Source: an uncultured Prolixibacteraceae bacterium
Lineage (GTDB): Bacteria > Bacteroidota > Bacteroidia > Bacteroidales > Prolixibacteraceae
DNA length: 64,000 bases
Assembly: GCA_913063265.1 (NCBI GenBank)
Contig: CAJXZG010000013.1
Coordinates: forward strand, 22,354-86,353
Direction: 5' to 3'
Shown: in pieces, positions 1-9,011 of the stretch
Numbering within the stretch: the first letter of the stretch is position 1
How the letters are laid out: each line of letters starts with the position of its first letter
Notes under the pieces: generated by a model
The model's input: the letters and a program-made list of their open reading frames with translations, nothing else
Told to the model about the DNA's origin: nothing
The model's database searches: none
Position numbers and translations under genes: made by a program

Positions 1-1159
1 CAACATAATAATGACCGGGATCTATTCGCCATCCTGAATTCTCACCGATGTGGCCGGGGTCGAGGTATCGGTTTACAGCCAGGACTTCACAAGTCGTATT
101 GGTGTATCGCTCCGCATCAAAAAGCAAATTGGCATCGGCTGTTTTCCAGTTGTTGGCATTGATTAACTGTTTACACCCCAAAGTATTTCGATAATAGTCA
201 TGTATCTCAGCATAAAAATCATGTTGAATATCTCCAAAGAACCTCATTTGATCCCTCAACCTGTTGAGTTTTCCTCCACCTTGTTTTTGAGTAGCCTCCC
301 ATATATGATAAATTCCTACTTCTCCTATATTAAAATTGTCTTTTGGATTAGATGCATAACTCCATGCTACCCTTGCTTTATCTATGGTTTCATATTTTTC
401 GATTACCCAGTTGTAAAACTTTTGTCTGACTATTTTTTCCAATTCGGGTTTTATTCCTCCGATGGTCCAGAAAAATACTCCGTCTTCATTTTTGATTTGA
501 ATTAAACCTACCGCAGGATCGTCTTTTAATGCAATACCTGTAAACGGGTTAGTTTCGGTATATAAATACTTTACCCAGTTTTTATAGGCATTTTTTAAGG
601 TGTCGGTAAAATACATCACTTCCCATAAATCATCACCATCCGAATATCCCGGGATTCCCCAGTCACTTATTTTAGGTTGACCCATGTGCCCGTTGTGTGC
701 CCAGAATGGGGATATTGTGGAATAAATTCCTTCTTTTTTCATTGCAGCTACCATCCTCCAAATAGCCCTCACATCCTCTTTATCCACATCATTAATATCT
801 GATCCGGTAGGATTTATGCTTCCATGATAACGAATCATATTTACTCCCAGTTTTGCCAGGAATTTTGCATATTTCGCCAATTCGGCATCATTCATGTTTT
901 TTGTTCCATCACCACCATTAATACTCCAGAAACGCACAGGTTCTCCGGTTTCGTTTACAAATGAATTTCCATCTTCAGACAATTGTATAAACCCGTTTTC
1001 ACCGGCAACATCTTCATTTAGATATCTTAAATCGAGCAAAGCTTTATCAGTAAAATTATCTCCGGGATAAGTAAAACTCCAGCCGTCCTTTGGGTTTTGA
1101 GCAACGGTAATAGAAATAACAAATAACAGGGTTCCCAGGATTGTAAATCTCAATTTCAT
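1..1159 (-). CDS. Secreted clan GH-A (GH5-like) glycoside hydrolase, C-terminus cut by window edge
   Basis: The frame is open from an ATG at 1159 to the window edge, giving 386 residues without a stop, so the 3' end lies outside. Residues 1-20 form a signal peptide (hydrophobic core, then TVAQN), pointing to export. The mature part reads like a (beta/alpha)8-barrel glycosidase: a FVNETGEPVRFWSING segment, LGVNMIRYHG, and an Asn-Glu pair at about residue 225 (IQIKNEDG) that fits the acid/base position of clan GH-A enzymes. The nucleophile region is not in view. It starts 6 bases after the dehydrogenase at 1166-2203 and is probably cotranscribed with it. The family number and substrate are not clear to me; GH5-like is a best guess. 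The clan assignment is fairly secure. Confidence 0.75.
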   Translation of the reverse strand, partial: MKLRFTILGTLLFVISITVAQNPKDGWSFTYPGDNFTDKALLDLRYLNEDVAGENGFIQLSEDGNSFVNETGEPVRFWSINGGDGTKNMNDAELAKYAKFLAKLGVNMIRYHGSINPTGSDINDVDKEDVRAIWRMVAAMKKEGIYSTISPFWAHNGHMGQPKISDWGIPGYSDGDDLWEVMYFTDTLKNAYKNWVKYLYTETNPFTGIALKDDPAVGLIQIKNEDGVFFWTIGGIKPELEKIVRQKFYNWVIEKYETIDKARVAWSYASNPKDNFNIGEVGIYHIWEATQKQGGGKLNRLRDQMRFFGDIQHDFYAEIHDYYRNTLGCKQLINANNWKTADANLLFDAERYTNTTCEVLAVNRYLDPGHIGENSGWRIDPGHYYV

Positions 1160-1165
1160 AATATT

Positions 1166-2203
1166 TTATTTTTTATAGTATCGAATGGTATTTTCTACTG
1201 CAGTTTGTGTTGAATATTTTGGTTTCCACCCAAAATCGTTTTCTGCCTTTTTTGAATTGAAAGTAAAATCATGGCATGTGTATATTACCGCAAATCTGCT
1301 AAATTTTGGATTGTACTTTTTTATTGGTGAAACCATCCATGCAATTGCCTCTGAAATAGCACCCATGGAATAGGCAATCCACTTTGGAATCCAAAGATTT
1401 TTTGGGAATATTTTATAACCTGCACCAGCCACAATTTGATCAAAAAAAGTAAAGAAATTAGAGCCCGGGCCATCGGTAATCAAATAAGCGTTCCCAAATA
1501 CCTTTTTATTGTTTTTGATCAATGCATTAGCTGCTAAAATATGTGCATAAGCCATATTTCCTACATAAACGTGCTGGCATTTAGATTTACCATTTCCAAG
1601 GCGTACATAAAATCCACTTTTTGCCATATTAATTAATGAACCGATATGATACGGATCTTCTTCACCATAAATATCAGAAGGGCGAAGTATACAGGTTTTC
1701 AAGTTTTCACTCTGTGCATTTTTAACCAATTTTTCAGCCCTGATTTTACTTTTGCAATAACTAGTCACGGGATTCTTCGGATAAGGTTGACTTTCGTCAA
1801 TATCGACAAGTGGTTTCCCTGTAAAAACTGCATCCAGCGAACTGGTGTAAACCAGGTATTTTACCCCGTTTTTCAAACATGCATTTATTACATTCTCAGT
1901 ACCTAAGGTATTGATGTCGATAACCACTGATTCCGGTTGAGTTCCCCAATCGATAATTGCTGCCGAATGAATAACCAAATCAATTCCTTTACATGCAATT
2001 TCCAAATCCCCGGGATTCCGGACATCTCCATGAAAGAATTTAATTTTATCATCCTGAATACCGTTATAGGGCTGAATATCAAACACTCTTATTTCTGATA
2101 CAGCTACGGGAGAGTCGTTTTCCAATAACTCTCTTACGATGTTTTTACCCAAAAAACCGGAACCACCGGTAACTAAAACTTTATGCTGATTAATCTCTTG
2201 CAT
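1166..2203 (-). CDS. NAD(P)-dependent 3beta-hydroxysteroid dehydrogenase/epimerase-like extended SDR
   Basis: This 345-residue protein has an N-terminal Rossmann fold with the TGGSGFLG nucleotide motif (residues 12-19) and the catalytic triad expected of extended SDRs: TSS at 120-122 and Tyr149-x3-Lys153 (YCKSK). The overall pattern (HSAAIIDWG, VYTSSLDAV, LRPSDIYGEEDP, HVYVGNMAYAHILAA) is that of the 3beta-HSD/isomerase and sterol-4-alpha-carboxylate dehydrogenase branch rather than nucleotide-sugar epimerases. Known members oxidise or epimerise a ring hydroxyl of a steroid or a related NAD-linked substrate. It begins the minus-strand pair with the glycosidase at 1-1159 and is divergent from the EthD-domain gene 70 bases away. 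Together with the nearby sulfotransferase and SDRs this suggests work on a hydrophobic alcohol, but substrate is inference. Confidence 0.8.
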   Translation of the reverse strand: MQEINQHKVLVTGGSGFLGKNIVRELLENDSPVAVSEIRVFDIQPYNGIQDDKIKFFHGDVRNPGDLEIACKGIDLVIHSAAIIDWGTQPESVVIDINTLGTENVINACLKNGVKYLVYTSSLDAVFTGKPLVDIDESQPYPKNPVTSYCKSKIRAEKLVKNAQSENLKTCILRPSDIYGEEDPYHIGSLINMAKSGFYVRLGNGKSKCQHVYVGNMAYAHILAANALIKNNKKVFGNAYLITDGPGSNFFTFFDQIVAGAGYKIFPKNLWIPKWIAYSMGAISEAIAWMVSPIKKYNPKFSRFAVIYTCHDFTFNSKKAENDFGWKPKYSTQTAVENTIRYYKK

Positions 2204-2273
2204 TTACTTTAAAAGGTTTAGAAAATTCAGGATTTTAAAAATAATTAATATTTTTAGTTGCACAACCAAAAGT

Positions 2274-2942
2274 ATGAGAAAGGAAATCTATTTGATAAAA
2301 GGAATTCCCAAAGAAAATTACCAACAGTTTTCGGAGCGAATCCTTGATTTGACAAGCACTTTGAAAAGTGATACCATTGAAAAACTGAGTGTTACCTATA
2401 CTACAAAATCACCTCCAAAAATATCCGTTATTCCCTTTAAAAAAGAGAAGATTGCAGCCATTTCGGTTTATTCAAAAAAAGGAAATGAATGTAATGCAAT
2501 AAGAGATTCGGAAGGTTTTGCCGGAGCTTTTGAAGTAAAAGAAGCGTTGCCTGTTTCGTACCAAAAAGACTGGCCCGATAATATGCTAACGCCGGGAGCC
2601 TGTTTGCTGACCTTATTTCAGAAAAAAAAGAAAATCAGCTATGAAACCTTTATTACTCGGTGGCACAACGGGCATACACCTTTATCGTTGAAAATTCACC
2701 CACTATGGCATTACAATAGAAATGTTGTTGAAAAGAAAATCACTGAAAACTCATTTGACTGGCACGGAATTGTGGAAGAGCACACTCGTACTTTTTCCGA
2801 ACTGCTTAATCCTGCAAAGTTTTTTGGAAATCCTTTTACCATGTTTTACAATATGATTCGAGTATATTTCGACACTCAATCTTTTCTGGATTATAAAACC
2901 ATCGAAACTTACCTGGTTTCAGAAATGCATATCAAAAGTTAA
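2274..2942 (+). CDS. EthD-domain protein
   Basis: This 222-residue soluble protein has no signal peptide. The second half carries the motif typical of EthD (dimeric alpha/beta barrel) proteins: a Trp-His pair followed by HTPLSLKIHPLWHYNRNVV at about residues 142-160. EthD-like proteins are small ferredoxin-like folds found beside oxidoreductases in degradation or biosynthesis clusters; their exact function is often unknown. The first 100 residues look like a second, degenerate copy of the same fold, which is common in tandem EthD proteins, but I cannot confirm that by eye. The 3' end overlaps the convergent SDR gene by four bases. Its position between a 3beta-HSD-like gene and an SDR suggests an accessory role with these oxidoreductases. 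Confidence 0.65.
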   Translation: MRKEIYLIKGIPKENYQQFSERILDLTSTLKSDTIEKLSVTYTTKSPPKISVIPFKKEKIAAISVYSKKGNECNAIRDSEGFAGAFEVKEALPVSYQKDWPDNMLTPGACLLTLFQKKKKISYETFITRWHNGHTPLSLKIHPLWHYNRNVVEKKITENSFDWHGIVEEHTRTFSELLNPAKFFGNPFTMFYNMIRVYFDTQSFLDYKTIETYLVSEMHIKS

Positions 2943-3751
2943 TCCGGCAAATTATCAGAATACATTTTATGCATGGTTTTGTTGGCGAAAAATGAAGCCC
3001 ATTTTCGTGGAAGTAATCTTGTCAGGATAAAATAATTTAACCGGTTTGAAAAACCCGGAATAAACAAAGCTCTGCTTCCCAGCTTATTTAATGCAAGTTT
3101 TGCCACCATAGCAGGTTCCTGAACTTGTGGTTTTATCAACCCGTATTTTGGTTTGGTTTTTAAATAAGCTTCAGTAGCGGTAGCTCCCGCAATGCAAGCC
3201 ATTACATCTATATTGTAAGTTTTGAGTTCGTGGTTTAAAGATTCTGCCAGATTCCAGGCAAAAGCCTTGGTCGCTGCATAGGGCGCTATGTATTGCATAC
3301 CCAAAAGTCCGGCCAGCGACGACATCAAAAGAATCCCGCCTGATTGTTTTTTTTCAATTAATCGTTTTGAAAAAGCATGTACCAGTTTTAACTGGATTCC
3401 GGTGTTAACAGCGATAAATTTGTCCAGTTCTTCAGAACTTAAATCCTGAAAATTTTTAATCCGGCTAAAGGCTGCGTTATAAATCAATAAACGGACATCC
3501 ATTCCTTTGATTTCTTTCATAATTTGGTCAGTAGCATTTTTAACAGCCAAATCAACAAGCAATTTTTTAGTTTGAATTTTATACTCAAATTCCAGCTTTG
3601 TTGAAAGATTTTCCAAAGTTGCCTGTTCGATATCAATCAGAATAATGTTGAATCCCTGTTTGGCAAGTTCAAAAGAATAGGCTTCTCCCAACCCAATTGC
3701 AGCGCCCGCGACCAGTGCCCAACTTCCATATTTGCTTTTCAATTTTGTCAT
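2939..3751 (-). CDS. Short-chain dehydrogenase/reductase (classical SDR)
   Basis: The 270-residue protein is a classical SDR. The cofactor loop is AGAAIGLG (residues 15-22), with Ala where TGxxxGxG proteins usually have Thr. The NNAG element reads YNAAF, catalytic Ser is in LLMSSLAG (144-145), and Tyr158-x3-Lys162 (YAATK) is intact. The C-terminus has the KPKYGL and VAKLALNKLG segments and an IPGFSNRLNYFI helix, like the SDR at 54822-55640, which has IVPGFVNRLTIFI at the matching place; the two may be distant paralogues. No signal peptide or membrane helix is convincing apart from the amphipathic C-terminal part. It probably acts on a lipid-like carbonyl or hydroxyl; the substrate is unknown. 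Confidence 0.8.
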   Translation of the reverse strand: MTKLKSKYGSWALVAGAAIGLGEAYSFELAKQGFNIILIDIEQATLENLSTKLEFEYKIQTKKLLVDLAVKNATDQIMKEIKGMDVRLLIYNAAFSRIKNFQDLSSEELDKFIAVNTGIQLKLVHAFSKRLIEKKQSGGILLMSSLAGLLGMQYIAPYAATKAFAWNLAESLNHELKTYNIDVMACIAGATATEAYLKTKPKYGLIKPQVQEPAMVAKLALNKLGSRALFIPGFSNRLNYFILTRLLPRKWASFFANKTMHKMYSDNLPD

Positions 3752-3809
3752 TTGGTTTTAACATATAATTCATAAATTTACCCAAATCGAATTTAATACC
3801 ATTTATTGG

Positions 3810-4994
3810 ATGCAAAAATTACTTTTTTTCTTTTTATCCATTCTCAGGTTTTTTACGAAAATCAAACTATTATTTTCAGGGAAAAAAGAAGAAGATTTAC
3901 AAATAGAACGTGTGGTTTCGGGCAAATCTTGGGAAGAATTTTGTGAGCAGTTAAAACTGGCCGGGAATGTTTTGAAATACTCCGGCACACCACAGGATTC
4001 CTTCCAACAGGCCGAAGGTTTACGATATCTCACAAGACTTACCAGGGCGGGATTAGAAGCTTATGTTGAGTTTAGCGATCCGAGTTTTCCGGTGTTTAGA
4101 AGAATGGTTCATGAAACCGTAAAAATGGGAGCAGATAATCCTGACAATTATTACTTTAACGCTCCGCTTAGTGGAGAATATGAATATCAGATTACCGGGA
4201 AAAGAAACACCATTCATTACATCGGTTTTTTTACGCAAAACGGAAATTACGGAACAACAGGTGGATTGGCCCCCTGCGGTGTTTTACAGGGAGCCGATTT
4301 AAAACTTGAAGAGGATGGAAGTTTTGAGATTATTCTTAGTAAAGAAAAAAGAGGAAAAAACTGGTTAAAAATAGAGGACGACACATCAATTGTAATGGTT
4401 CGGCAAACTTTTTTGCATCGTTTTAAAGAAATGCCTGCCGAAGTTCATATTGAAAATCTATCCGGAGAAAAAGTGCCAAAACCTTTAACACCGCAAGCCA
4501 TTGATGAAGGATTAAAAACAGCCTCACTTTTTATTGCCGGGGCACCACTTTTGTTTGCCCGCTGGGCCAAAGGATTTCAGAAACATACCAATAAATTGCC
4601 TCAGTTTGATCCAGCAGTTTCAAACGCAGCCGGGGGAGATGCCGATATAATTTATTATCACAGTCATTGGAAATTAAAGGAGGAAGAAGCTTTGCTTATC
4701 AGGGTTAAGCCACCAAAATGCGATACCTGGAATTTTCAATTGAATAATTACTGGATGGAATCGCTGGATTACAGGTATTTTAATATCTGTATCAATATGG
4801 GCAATGCAAAATATGAAGCTGATGGAAGTGTAAAAGTAATTGTTGCACATAAAGATCCCGGGCATAAAAACTGGCTTAATACCTGTTCTCATTTCGAAGG
4901 AACCATGTGCTGGCGTTGGTATCGTCTGGCAGACGGTGAGTCACCTGTTGAACCGGAATGTGAAGTTGTACATTTTAACACTCTGGTTCAATAA
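3810..4994 (+). CDS. DUF1214 domain-containing protein
   Basis: The 394-residue protein starts with a short hydrophobic stretch (residues 3-20) that may be a membrane anchor. The C-terminal third carries the conserved DUF1214 pattern: WNFQLNNYWMESLDYRY at about residues 310-326, a VKVIVAHKDPG strand and a final WLNTCSHFEGTMCWRWYRL. An N-terminal jelly-roll-like part (YYFNAPLSGEYEYQITG, FTQNGNYGTTGGL) precedes it. DUF1214 has no settled biochemical function that I know of. The stop codon overlaps the start of the sulfotransferase gene by one base (TAATG), which implies translational coupling and a shared pathway. The start at 3810 is the first in-frame ATG, about 60 bases after the divergent SDR start. 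Confidence 0.75.
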   Translation: MQKLLFFFLSILRFFTKIKLLFSGKKEEDLQIERVVSGKSWEEFCEQLKLAGNVLKYSGTPQDSFQQAEGLRYLTRLTRAGLEAYVEFSDPSFPVFRRMVHETVKMGADNPDNYYFNAPLSGEYEYQITGKRNTIHYIGFFTQNGNYGTTGGLAPCGVLQGADLKLEEDGSFEIILSKEKRGKNWLKIEDDTSIVMVRQTFLHRFKEMPAEVHIENLSGEKVPKPLTPQAIDEGLKTASLFIAGAPLLFARWAKGFQKHTNKLPQFDPAVSNAAGGDADIIYYHSHWKLKEEEALLIRVKPPKCDTWNFQLNNYWMESLDYRYFNICINMGNAKYEADGSVKVIVAHKDPGHKNWLNTCSHFEGTMCWRWYRLADGESPVEPECEVVHFNTLVQ

Positions 4995-6256
4995 TGGCAA
5001 AACAACGATTGATAAAATCAGCCAACTTTAAAAACCAGCCGCTTTGGTTTAATGCCATTAATTCGGTTTGGAAAAGCACCTATCCGCTTGGAACAAAGGT
5101 TAAACTGGATAAAGATCGTTTAATAAAATCAGCACGAAAACAAACCGGACTAGTCGATTTAGGAAATGATTTTTGGGAGGAACCTTTGGATAAACTTTTG
5201 TACTCCGTAAATCATGAGGCCAAACTTCATCCGCTTGGAAGATTTATCACACAAAAACGTCTGGAAAATCTGTTAAGTGTTAAACTTCGTTCGGAGTACT
5301 ACTTTACAAAATATCCCGAAATTCTTGAGCAGGATTTGTATCCGGTTACAGTAATTATAGGACTACAACGCACCGGAACGACCAAATTGCACCGGATGTT
5401 GGCCAGCGATCCGGATACCCGGGCATTGATGAGCTGGGAAGCAATCAATCCTGCACCTATAAACGACAAGGATAAATCAGGGACAAAACGTATAAAAATT
5501 GCAGAAACAAACGAGCGGGCGCTAAAAATTATGTCGCCGGGATTTTTTGCAATTCATCCGGTCGAACACCTCGCTCCCGAGGAAGATGTTTTGCTACTTG
5601 ATGTTTCTTTTTTAAGCACCACTGCCGAAGCGATAATGGATGTACCATCATATTCTGAATGGCTTGAAAAAACGGATCAGTCGCCAGCTTATGAATATAT
5701 GGTAAAACTGATGAAACTTCTGCAGTGGCAAAATCCTGCCAAACGATGGATTCTGAAAACACCTCATCATTTGGAGTTTCTTCCATTGGCAAATCAATAT
5801 TTTAACGATGTTCATTTTGTTTGGACACATCGTGATGTTCACCGGGCGATTCCATCATTTTTAAGTATGGTTGCCCATTCCAGAATCCTTTTTAGTAACG
5901 AGGTATATGCCAATGAAGTAGCCCGGCATTGGGTACGAAAAATTGGTTATATGCTGGAGAGGGCGATGGATTTTAGAAAAAGTATTCACGGGAAATCAAA
6001 TATTACCGATGTTTTGTACGACAACCTGGTAAACGACAGCAAAAGTGTTTTGAAGAAAATCTATGATTTTCGAAACATAAATATCAGTTCCGAATTACAG
6101 CAAATTTTTGACAATACCGAAAAATCAAATCCGCGGGGTAAATACGGATTTCATAAATATACCCACGAAGATTTTGGAATCAACCGGGAATTTATAGACC
6201 GATTTACTTTACCCTATCAGAAATTTCAGCAGAAATTAAAAGAAAATTATGAGTAA
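4994..6256 (+). CDS. PAPS-dependent sulfotransferase (Sulfotransfer_3 type), copy 1
   Basis: The 420-residue cytoplasmic enzyme has both PAPS-binding elements of sulfotransferases: the 5'-phosphosulfate loop GLQRTGTTKLH (residues 123-133) and the 3'-phosphate element with Arg280 and Ser288 (WTHRDVHRAIPSF). His259 within KTPHH fits a conserved catalytic-region histidine. The family moves a sulfuryl group from PAPS to a hydroxyl of a small molecule or glycan. The size, the lack of signal peptide or transmembrane anchor and the oxidoreductase neighbours favour a small hydrophobic acceptor. It is translationally coupled to the upstream DUF1214 gene and overlaps the downstream SDR by eight bases. 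A second copy is at 51060-52193, and the PAPS-forming CysC is at 55637-56251. The acceptor is unknown. Confidence 0.88.
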   Translation: MAKQRLIKSANFKNQPLWFNAINSVWKSTYPLGTKVKLDKDRLIKSARKQTGLVDLGNDFWEEPLDKLLYSVNHEAKLHPLGRFITQKRLENLLSVKLRSEYYFTKYPEILEQDLYPVTVIIGLQRTGTTKLHRMLASDPDTRALMSWEAINPAPINDKDKSGTKRIKIAETNERALKIMSPGFFAIHPVEHLAPEEDVLLLDVSFLSTTAEAIMDVPSYSEWLEKTDQSPAYEYMVKLMKLLQWQNPAKRWILKTPHHLEFLPLANQYFNDVHFVWTHRDVHRAIPSFLSMVAHSRILFSNEVYANEVARHWVRKIGYMLERAMDFRKSIHGKSNITDVLYDNLVNDSKSVLKKIYDFRNINISSELQQIFDNTEKSNPRGKYGFHKYTHEDFGINREFIDRFTLPYQKFQQKLKENYE

Positions 6257-7235
6257 GGATAAAAAGGATTATAACAGTCCGGTTCAGGCTACAATCACCG
6301 GTATTCTTAATTTGTTTAAAAAACGATCGCACGTGGGTGTTCTAAATCGTGAAGATCGATTGGAAGGCAAAAAAATTCTGATTGATGGTTCGAGTTCCGG
6401 ACTGGGATTTGCGACGGCCATTGAACTGGCAAAACTGGGAGGAACGGTGATTATGGCTGTTCGTAGTGGTTTTCCTGAAAAAGCTGAGGATGTGAAACAA
6501 AAATCCAATTCTCAAAACGTTTACATTCACCAGGTTGATTTTTCTGATTTCGAATCGATAAAAAATTTTGTTGCTGAAATTAAAAATGAACACGGAAAAT
6601 TGGACGTGGTAATTTGTAACGCAGCTGTTGTTGCAAAAAAAGGGGTTCAAACTAAAAGCGGACTGGAACAAATGTTTATGGTGAACTATCTTTCGAAATT
6701 TTATTATGTGCAAGAATTGTTAAAAAACAACTGTTTTAACCAGGTCCCAGAAGAAAATGCCCGAATCGTTTTTGTGGCTTCCGAGAGTCACAGAAATGCC
6801 AAAGAATTTAAATGGGGCGATTTTGGAACTTTTGTGCCACACTCGGTAGGCAAAACAGTTGAGTTGTATGGTTATTATAAATTGTTGCTGGTAACTTTTG
6901 CCCGAGAATTATCACGTAGAATCAAAGAAAAAAATCTGGAGATTTCAGTATTTTCTTTGTGCCCGGGCCCGGTGAATTCCAACATTGCCCGCGAAGCACC
7001 CTGGTTGTTTAAACCCTTACTTCGATTGGTTTTTTTCCTGTTTTTCAGTTCGCCAAAAAAAGCCAGCGAACCACTAGTTTATTTTTCTGCTTCAAAAGAT
7101 GTGGAAGGGAAACTCTTTGATTACCTTTTTCTGATGGAAAGAAAAGCGATTGATGAAAAAGCTGAAAATCCGGATAACGGAAAAAAATTGTGGCAACTTT
7201 CTGAAAAACTACTAAATAAATTAGGTGTCCATTGA
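6249..7235 (+). CDS. SDR oxidoreductase, long retinol-dehydrogenase-like form, copy A
   Basis: The 328-residue protein overlaps the sulfotransferase by eight bases. The cofactor loop is DGSSSGLG (residues 46-53), NAA at 124-126 stands for the NNAG element, and Tyr197-x3-Lys201 (YGYYK) gives the catalytic pair. A leading 40-residue extension (SPVQATITGILNLF) precedes the Rossmann fold. It is clearly related to the convergent SDR at 7249-8244: both share the extension, SGLGFA, VIMA-RS, LEQMFMVNYLS/DELFMVNYFS, CPGPVN and FRSPKKA/FSSPKKA. Such long SDRs include retinol and protochlorophyllide reductase-like enzymes that act on isoprenoid or polycyclic carbonyls; this is family knowledge, and the substrate here is not determined. 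Confidence 0.82.
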   Translation: MSKDKKDYNSPVQATITGILNLFKKRSHVGVLNREDRLEGKKILIDGSSSGLGFATAIELAKLGGTVIMAVRSGFPEKAEDVKQKSNSQNVYIHQVDFSDFESIKNFVAEIKNEHGKLDVVICNAAVVAKKGVQTKSGLEQMFMVNYLSKFYYVQELLKNNCFNQVPEENARIVFVASESHRNAKEFKWGDFGTFVPHSVGKTVELYGYYKLLLVTFARELSRRIKEKNLEISVFSLCPGPVNSNIAREAPWLFKPLLRLVFFLFFSSPKKASEPLVYFSASKDVEGKLFDYLFLMERKAIDEKAENPDNGKKLWQLSEKLLNKLGVH

Positions 7236-7248
7236 GTTTCGAAAGCAA

Positions 7249-8244
7249 CTATAAAAAAACCTTGGCTTTATTGTCAAGTTGCTTCCAAAGTTTCACAGAC
7301 TCTTCCCAAAGTTTTTGGCCTTCACTTTCGTCATAAACTTTTTCGTCCATTCGTTTCGGAATAAACATGTGTAAATATTGGTTGGTTTTATCCTTAAAAT
7401 CATCGGAACTTGCCATATAAATAACCGGGGGAGCGGCTTTTTTGGGTGAGCGAAAAATTACCGAAAAAATTCCTCGCAATATCATTCTGATTGGAAACGG
7501 AACTTCTCTGATAATGTTTGTATTCACTGGCCCGGGACAAATACAATTTACCTGGGCAAGCACTTTATCTTTATTGATTCGTCGGGAAAGCTCAGTTGCA
7601 AATGTGTTTAATACCAGTTTAAAATAGCTATAATTTGAAATGGCTTTTGAAACTCCATAATCAAAATATCTTCCAAATTCATTGTAATCGATTGCTGATG
7701 ATCCGCGGTGTGAATCGGAAGAGATAAAAATAATTCGGGATTGTTTTTGTTTATCGGGTTGAATAATTTTTTGAGATAGCAATAGATTGCATAGAATAAA
7801 ATTGGAGAAGTAATTTACCATAAAAAGTTCATCCTGACCCGAATCTGTTGGTCGGGATCTTGATGCAGCCGAAGCAGCATTTAACATTACTACATCTAAA
7901 TTTATTTTGTCTTCCTGGAGTTGATTTACAAACTGATGGATCGAGTCGATTTTACTTAAATCCAAAAATCGCATCTCAACATTTTCAGAACGACTTAATT
8001 GTTTTACCTTTTCTCCTGCCTCGGGAATCTGGCTGCGACAGGCCATTATTACCCTTGCTCCTCGTTGCGCCGACTGTACGGCCAGAGCAAATCCCAATCC
8101 CGAATTTGCCCCGGTAATTAAAACAGTTTTTCCCTTAAAGTTATCCGAATCTTTAAACCTCGACTTCAATTCCTGTTTTCGAAAACGATCGTAAAATCCT
8201 GTTAAAGAAGCGACCACCGGATTGTCAAATCTGCCTTCTGCCAT
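7249..8244 (-). CDS. SDR oxidoreductase, long retinol-dehydrogenase-like form, copy B
   Basis: The 331-residue paralogue of the SDR at 6249-7235 faces it tail to tail with a 13-base gap. It has TGANSGLG (44-51), FISSDSHRG around the catalytic serine, and Tyr195-x3-Lys199 (YSYFK). The C-terminal half has CPGPVNTNIIREVP and RSPKKAAPPVIYM as in copy A. It is the last gene of a long minus-strand series that runs from 19968, 24 bases after the metallo-hydrolase, so it could be cotranscribed with the glycosidase block as well as working with the sulfotransferase genes. The two copies may catalyse opposite or stepwise reactions on one substrate; that is inference. Confidence 0.82.
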   Translation of the reverse strand: MAEGRFDNPVVASLTGFYDRFRKQELKSRFKDSDNFKGKTVLITGANSGLGFALAVQSAQRGARVIMACRSQIPEAGEKVKQLSRSENVEMRFLDLSKIDSIHQFVNQLQEDKINLDVVMLNAASAASRSRPTDSGQDELFMVNYFSNFILCNLLLSQKIIQPDKQKQSRIIFISSDSHRGSSAIDYNEFGRYFDYGVSKAISNYSYFKLVLNTFATELSRRINKDKVLAQVNCICPGPVNTNIIREVPFPIRMILRGIFSVIFRSPKKAAPPVIYMASSDDFKDKTNQYLHMFIPKRMDEKVYDESEGQKLWEESVKLWKQLDNKAKVFL

Positions 8245-8268
8245 ATCTGTTCTATCTCAAAAAGGTGT

Positions 8269-9000
8269 TTAGTTAAGCTTTCTTATTCTTACTTCTGTGG
8301 TTTCTGTTGATTTCATCAAGTCCAAAAGTAAATCAGTATCTGTGTTCCCAAAATGGTAGGGATACAGAATTTTAGGGCTAAATGATTTTGCTGCTGCAGT
8401 GACCATTTCCGGTGTCATCGTATACGGCAGGTTCATGGGTAAAAACGCAATGTCAATATTTTTGAGATCCGCCATTTCCGGAACATTTTCTGTATCACCG
8501 GCAACATAAATTTTTTTATCACCAAAAGTAATCACATATCCATTTCCTTCTCCTTTTGGATGAAACGGATTTCCATCTCCACGTTTGTGTTCAATATTAT
8601 AGGCAGGTACTGCCTCAACTTTTAATCCAACAAACTCTCCTTTATCTCCGTTTTTCATTATTGCTGTTCCCTCATATTTTTCTGAACAGATTTTTGTAAG
8701 AACTATTTCCGTATCACTCTTTTTTATTAAATCGATAGCTTTAGGATCGAGATGATCCCCATGCTGATGAGTTATCAAAACCAGGTCAGCTTTGGGTAAT
8801 TTGGAGTAATCGGCATAATTGGAAACCGGATCGATATGAACAACTTTGTTTTTATATTCCATCATTAATGTTCCATGGCCAATAAATGTAATTTCCAGAT
8901 TTCCTTCTGAAGTTTTAAAAACATCTTTTTCAAAATCATCTGCGCTCAAACTCAATATACCACAGACAAAAACAACAATTAAACCAAGCAAATTTTTCAT
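8269..9000 (-). CDS. Exported MBL-fold metallo-hydrolase (UlaG-like)
   Basis: The 243-residue protein begins with a signal peptide (residues 1-20, ending LSLSA-DD). The metal site motif His78-x-His80-x-Asp82-His83 (THQHGDH) is complete, with GHGTLMMEY and HIDPVSNYADY upstream and VAGDTENVPEM and YPYHFGNTD downstream, the usual order for the UlaG/YtkL branch of the metallo-beta-lactamase fold. Members of this branch are hydrolases, often of lactones or phosphodiesters, but many have unknown substrates. It is 11 bases after the GH116 gene and likely in that operon. Periplasmic location fits a role on a released sugar lactone or ester. This is inference. Confidence 0.8.
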   Translation of the reverse strand: MKNLLGLIVVFVCGILSLSADDFEKDVFKTSEGNLEITFIGHGTLMMEYKNKVVHIDPVSNYADYSKLPKADLVLITHQHGDHLDPKAIDLIKKSDTEIVLTKICSEKYEGTAIMKNGDKGEFVGLKVEAVPAYNIEHKRGDGNPFHPKGEGNGYVITFGDKKIYVAGDTENVPEMADLKNIDIAFLPMNLPYTMTPEMVTAAAKSFSPKILYPYHFGNTDTDLLLDLMKSTETTEVRIRKLN

Positions 9001-9011
9001 AGCTATTTTAT

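Noticed and set aside
4994..6256. Sulfotransferase as a glycan- or sulfonolipid-specific enzyme
   Set aside because: No glycosyltransferase, capsule gene or sulfonolipid synthase gene is beside it. I therefore favour a small hydrophobic acceptor, but this is not excluded.
6342..6713. Minus-strand frame of 123 codons opposite an SDR gene
   Set aside because: It is antisense to a well-supported SDR and has a low-complexity hydrophobic composition typical of antisense frames.
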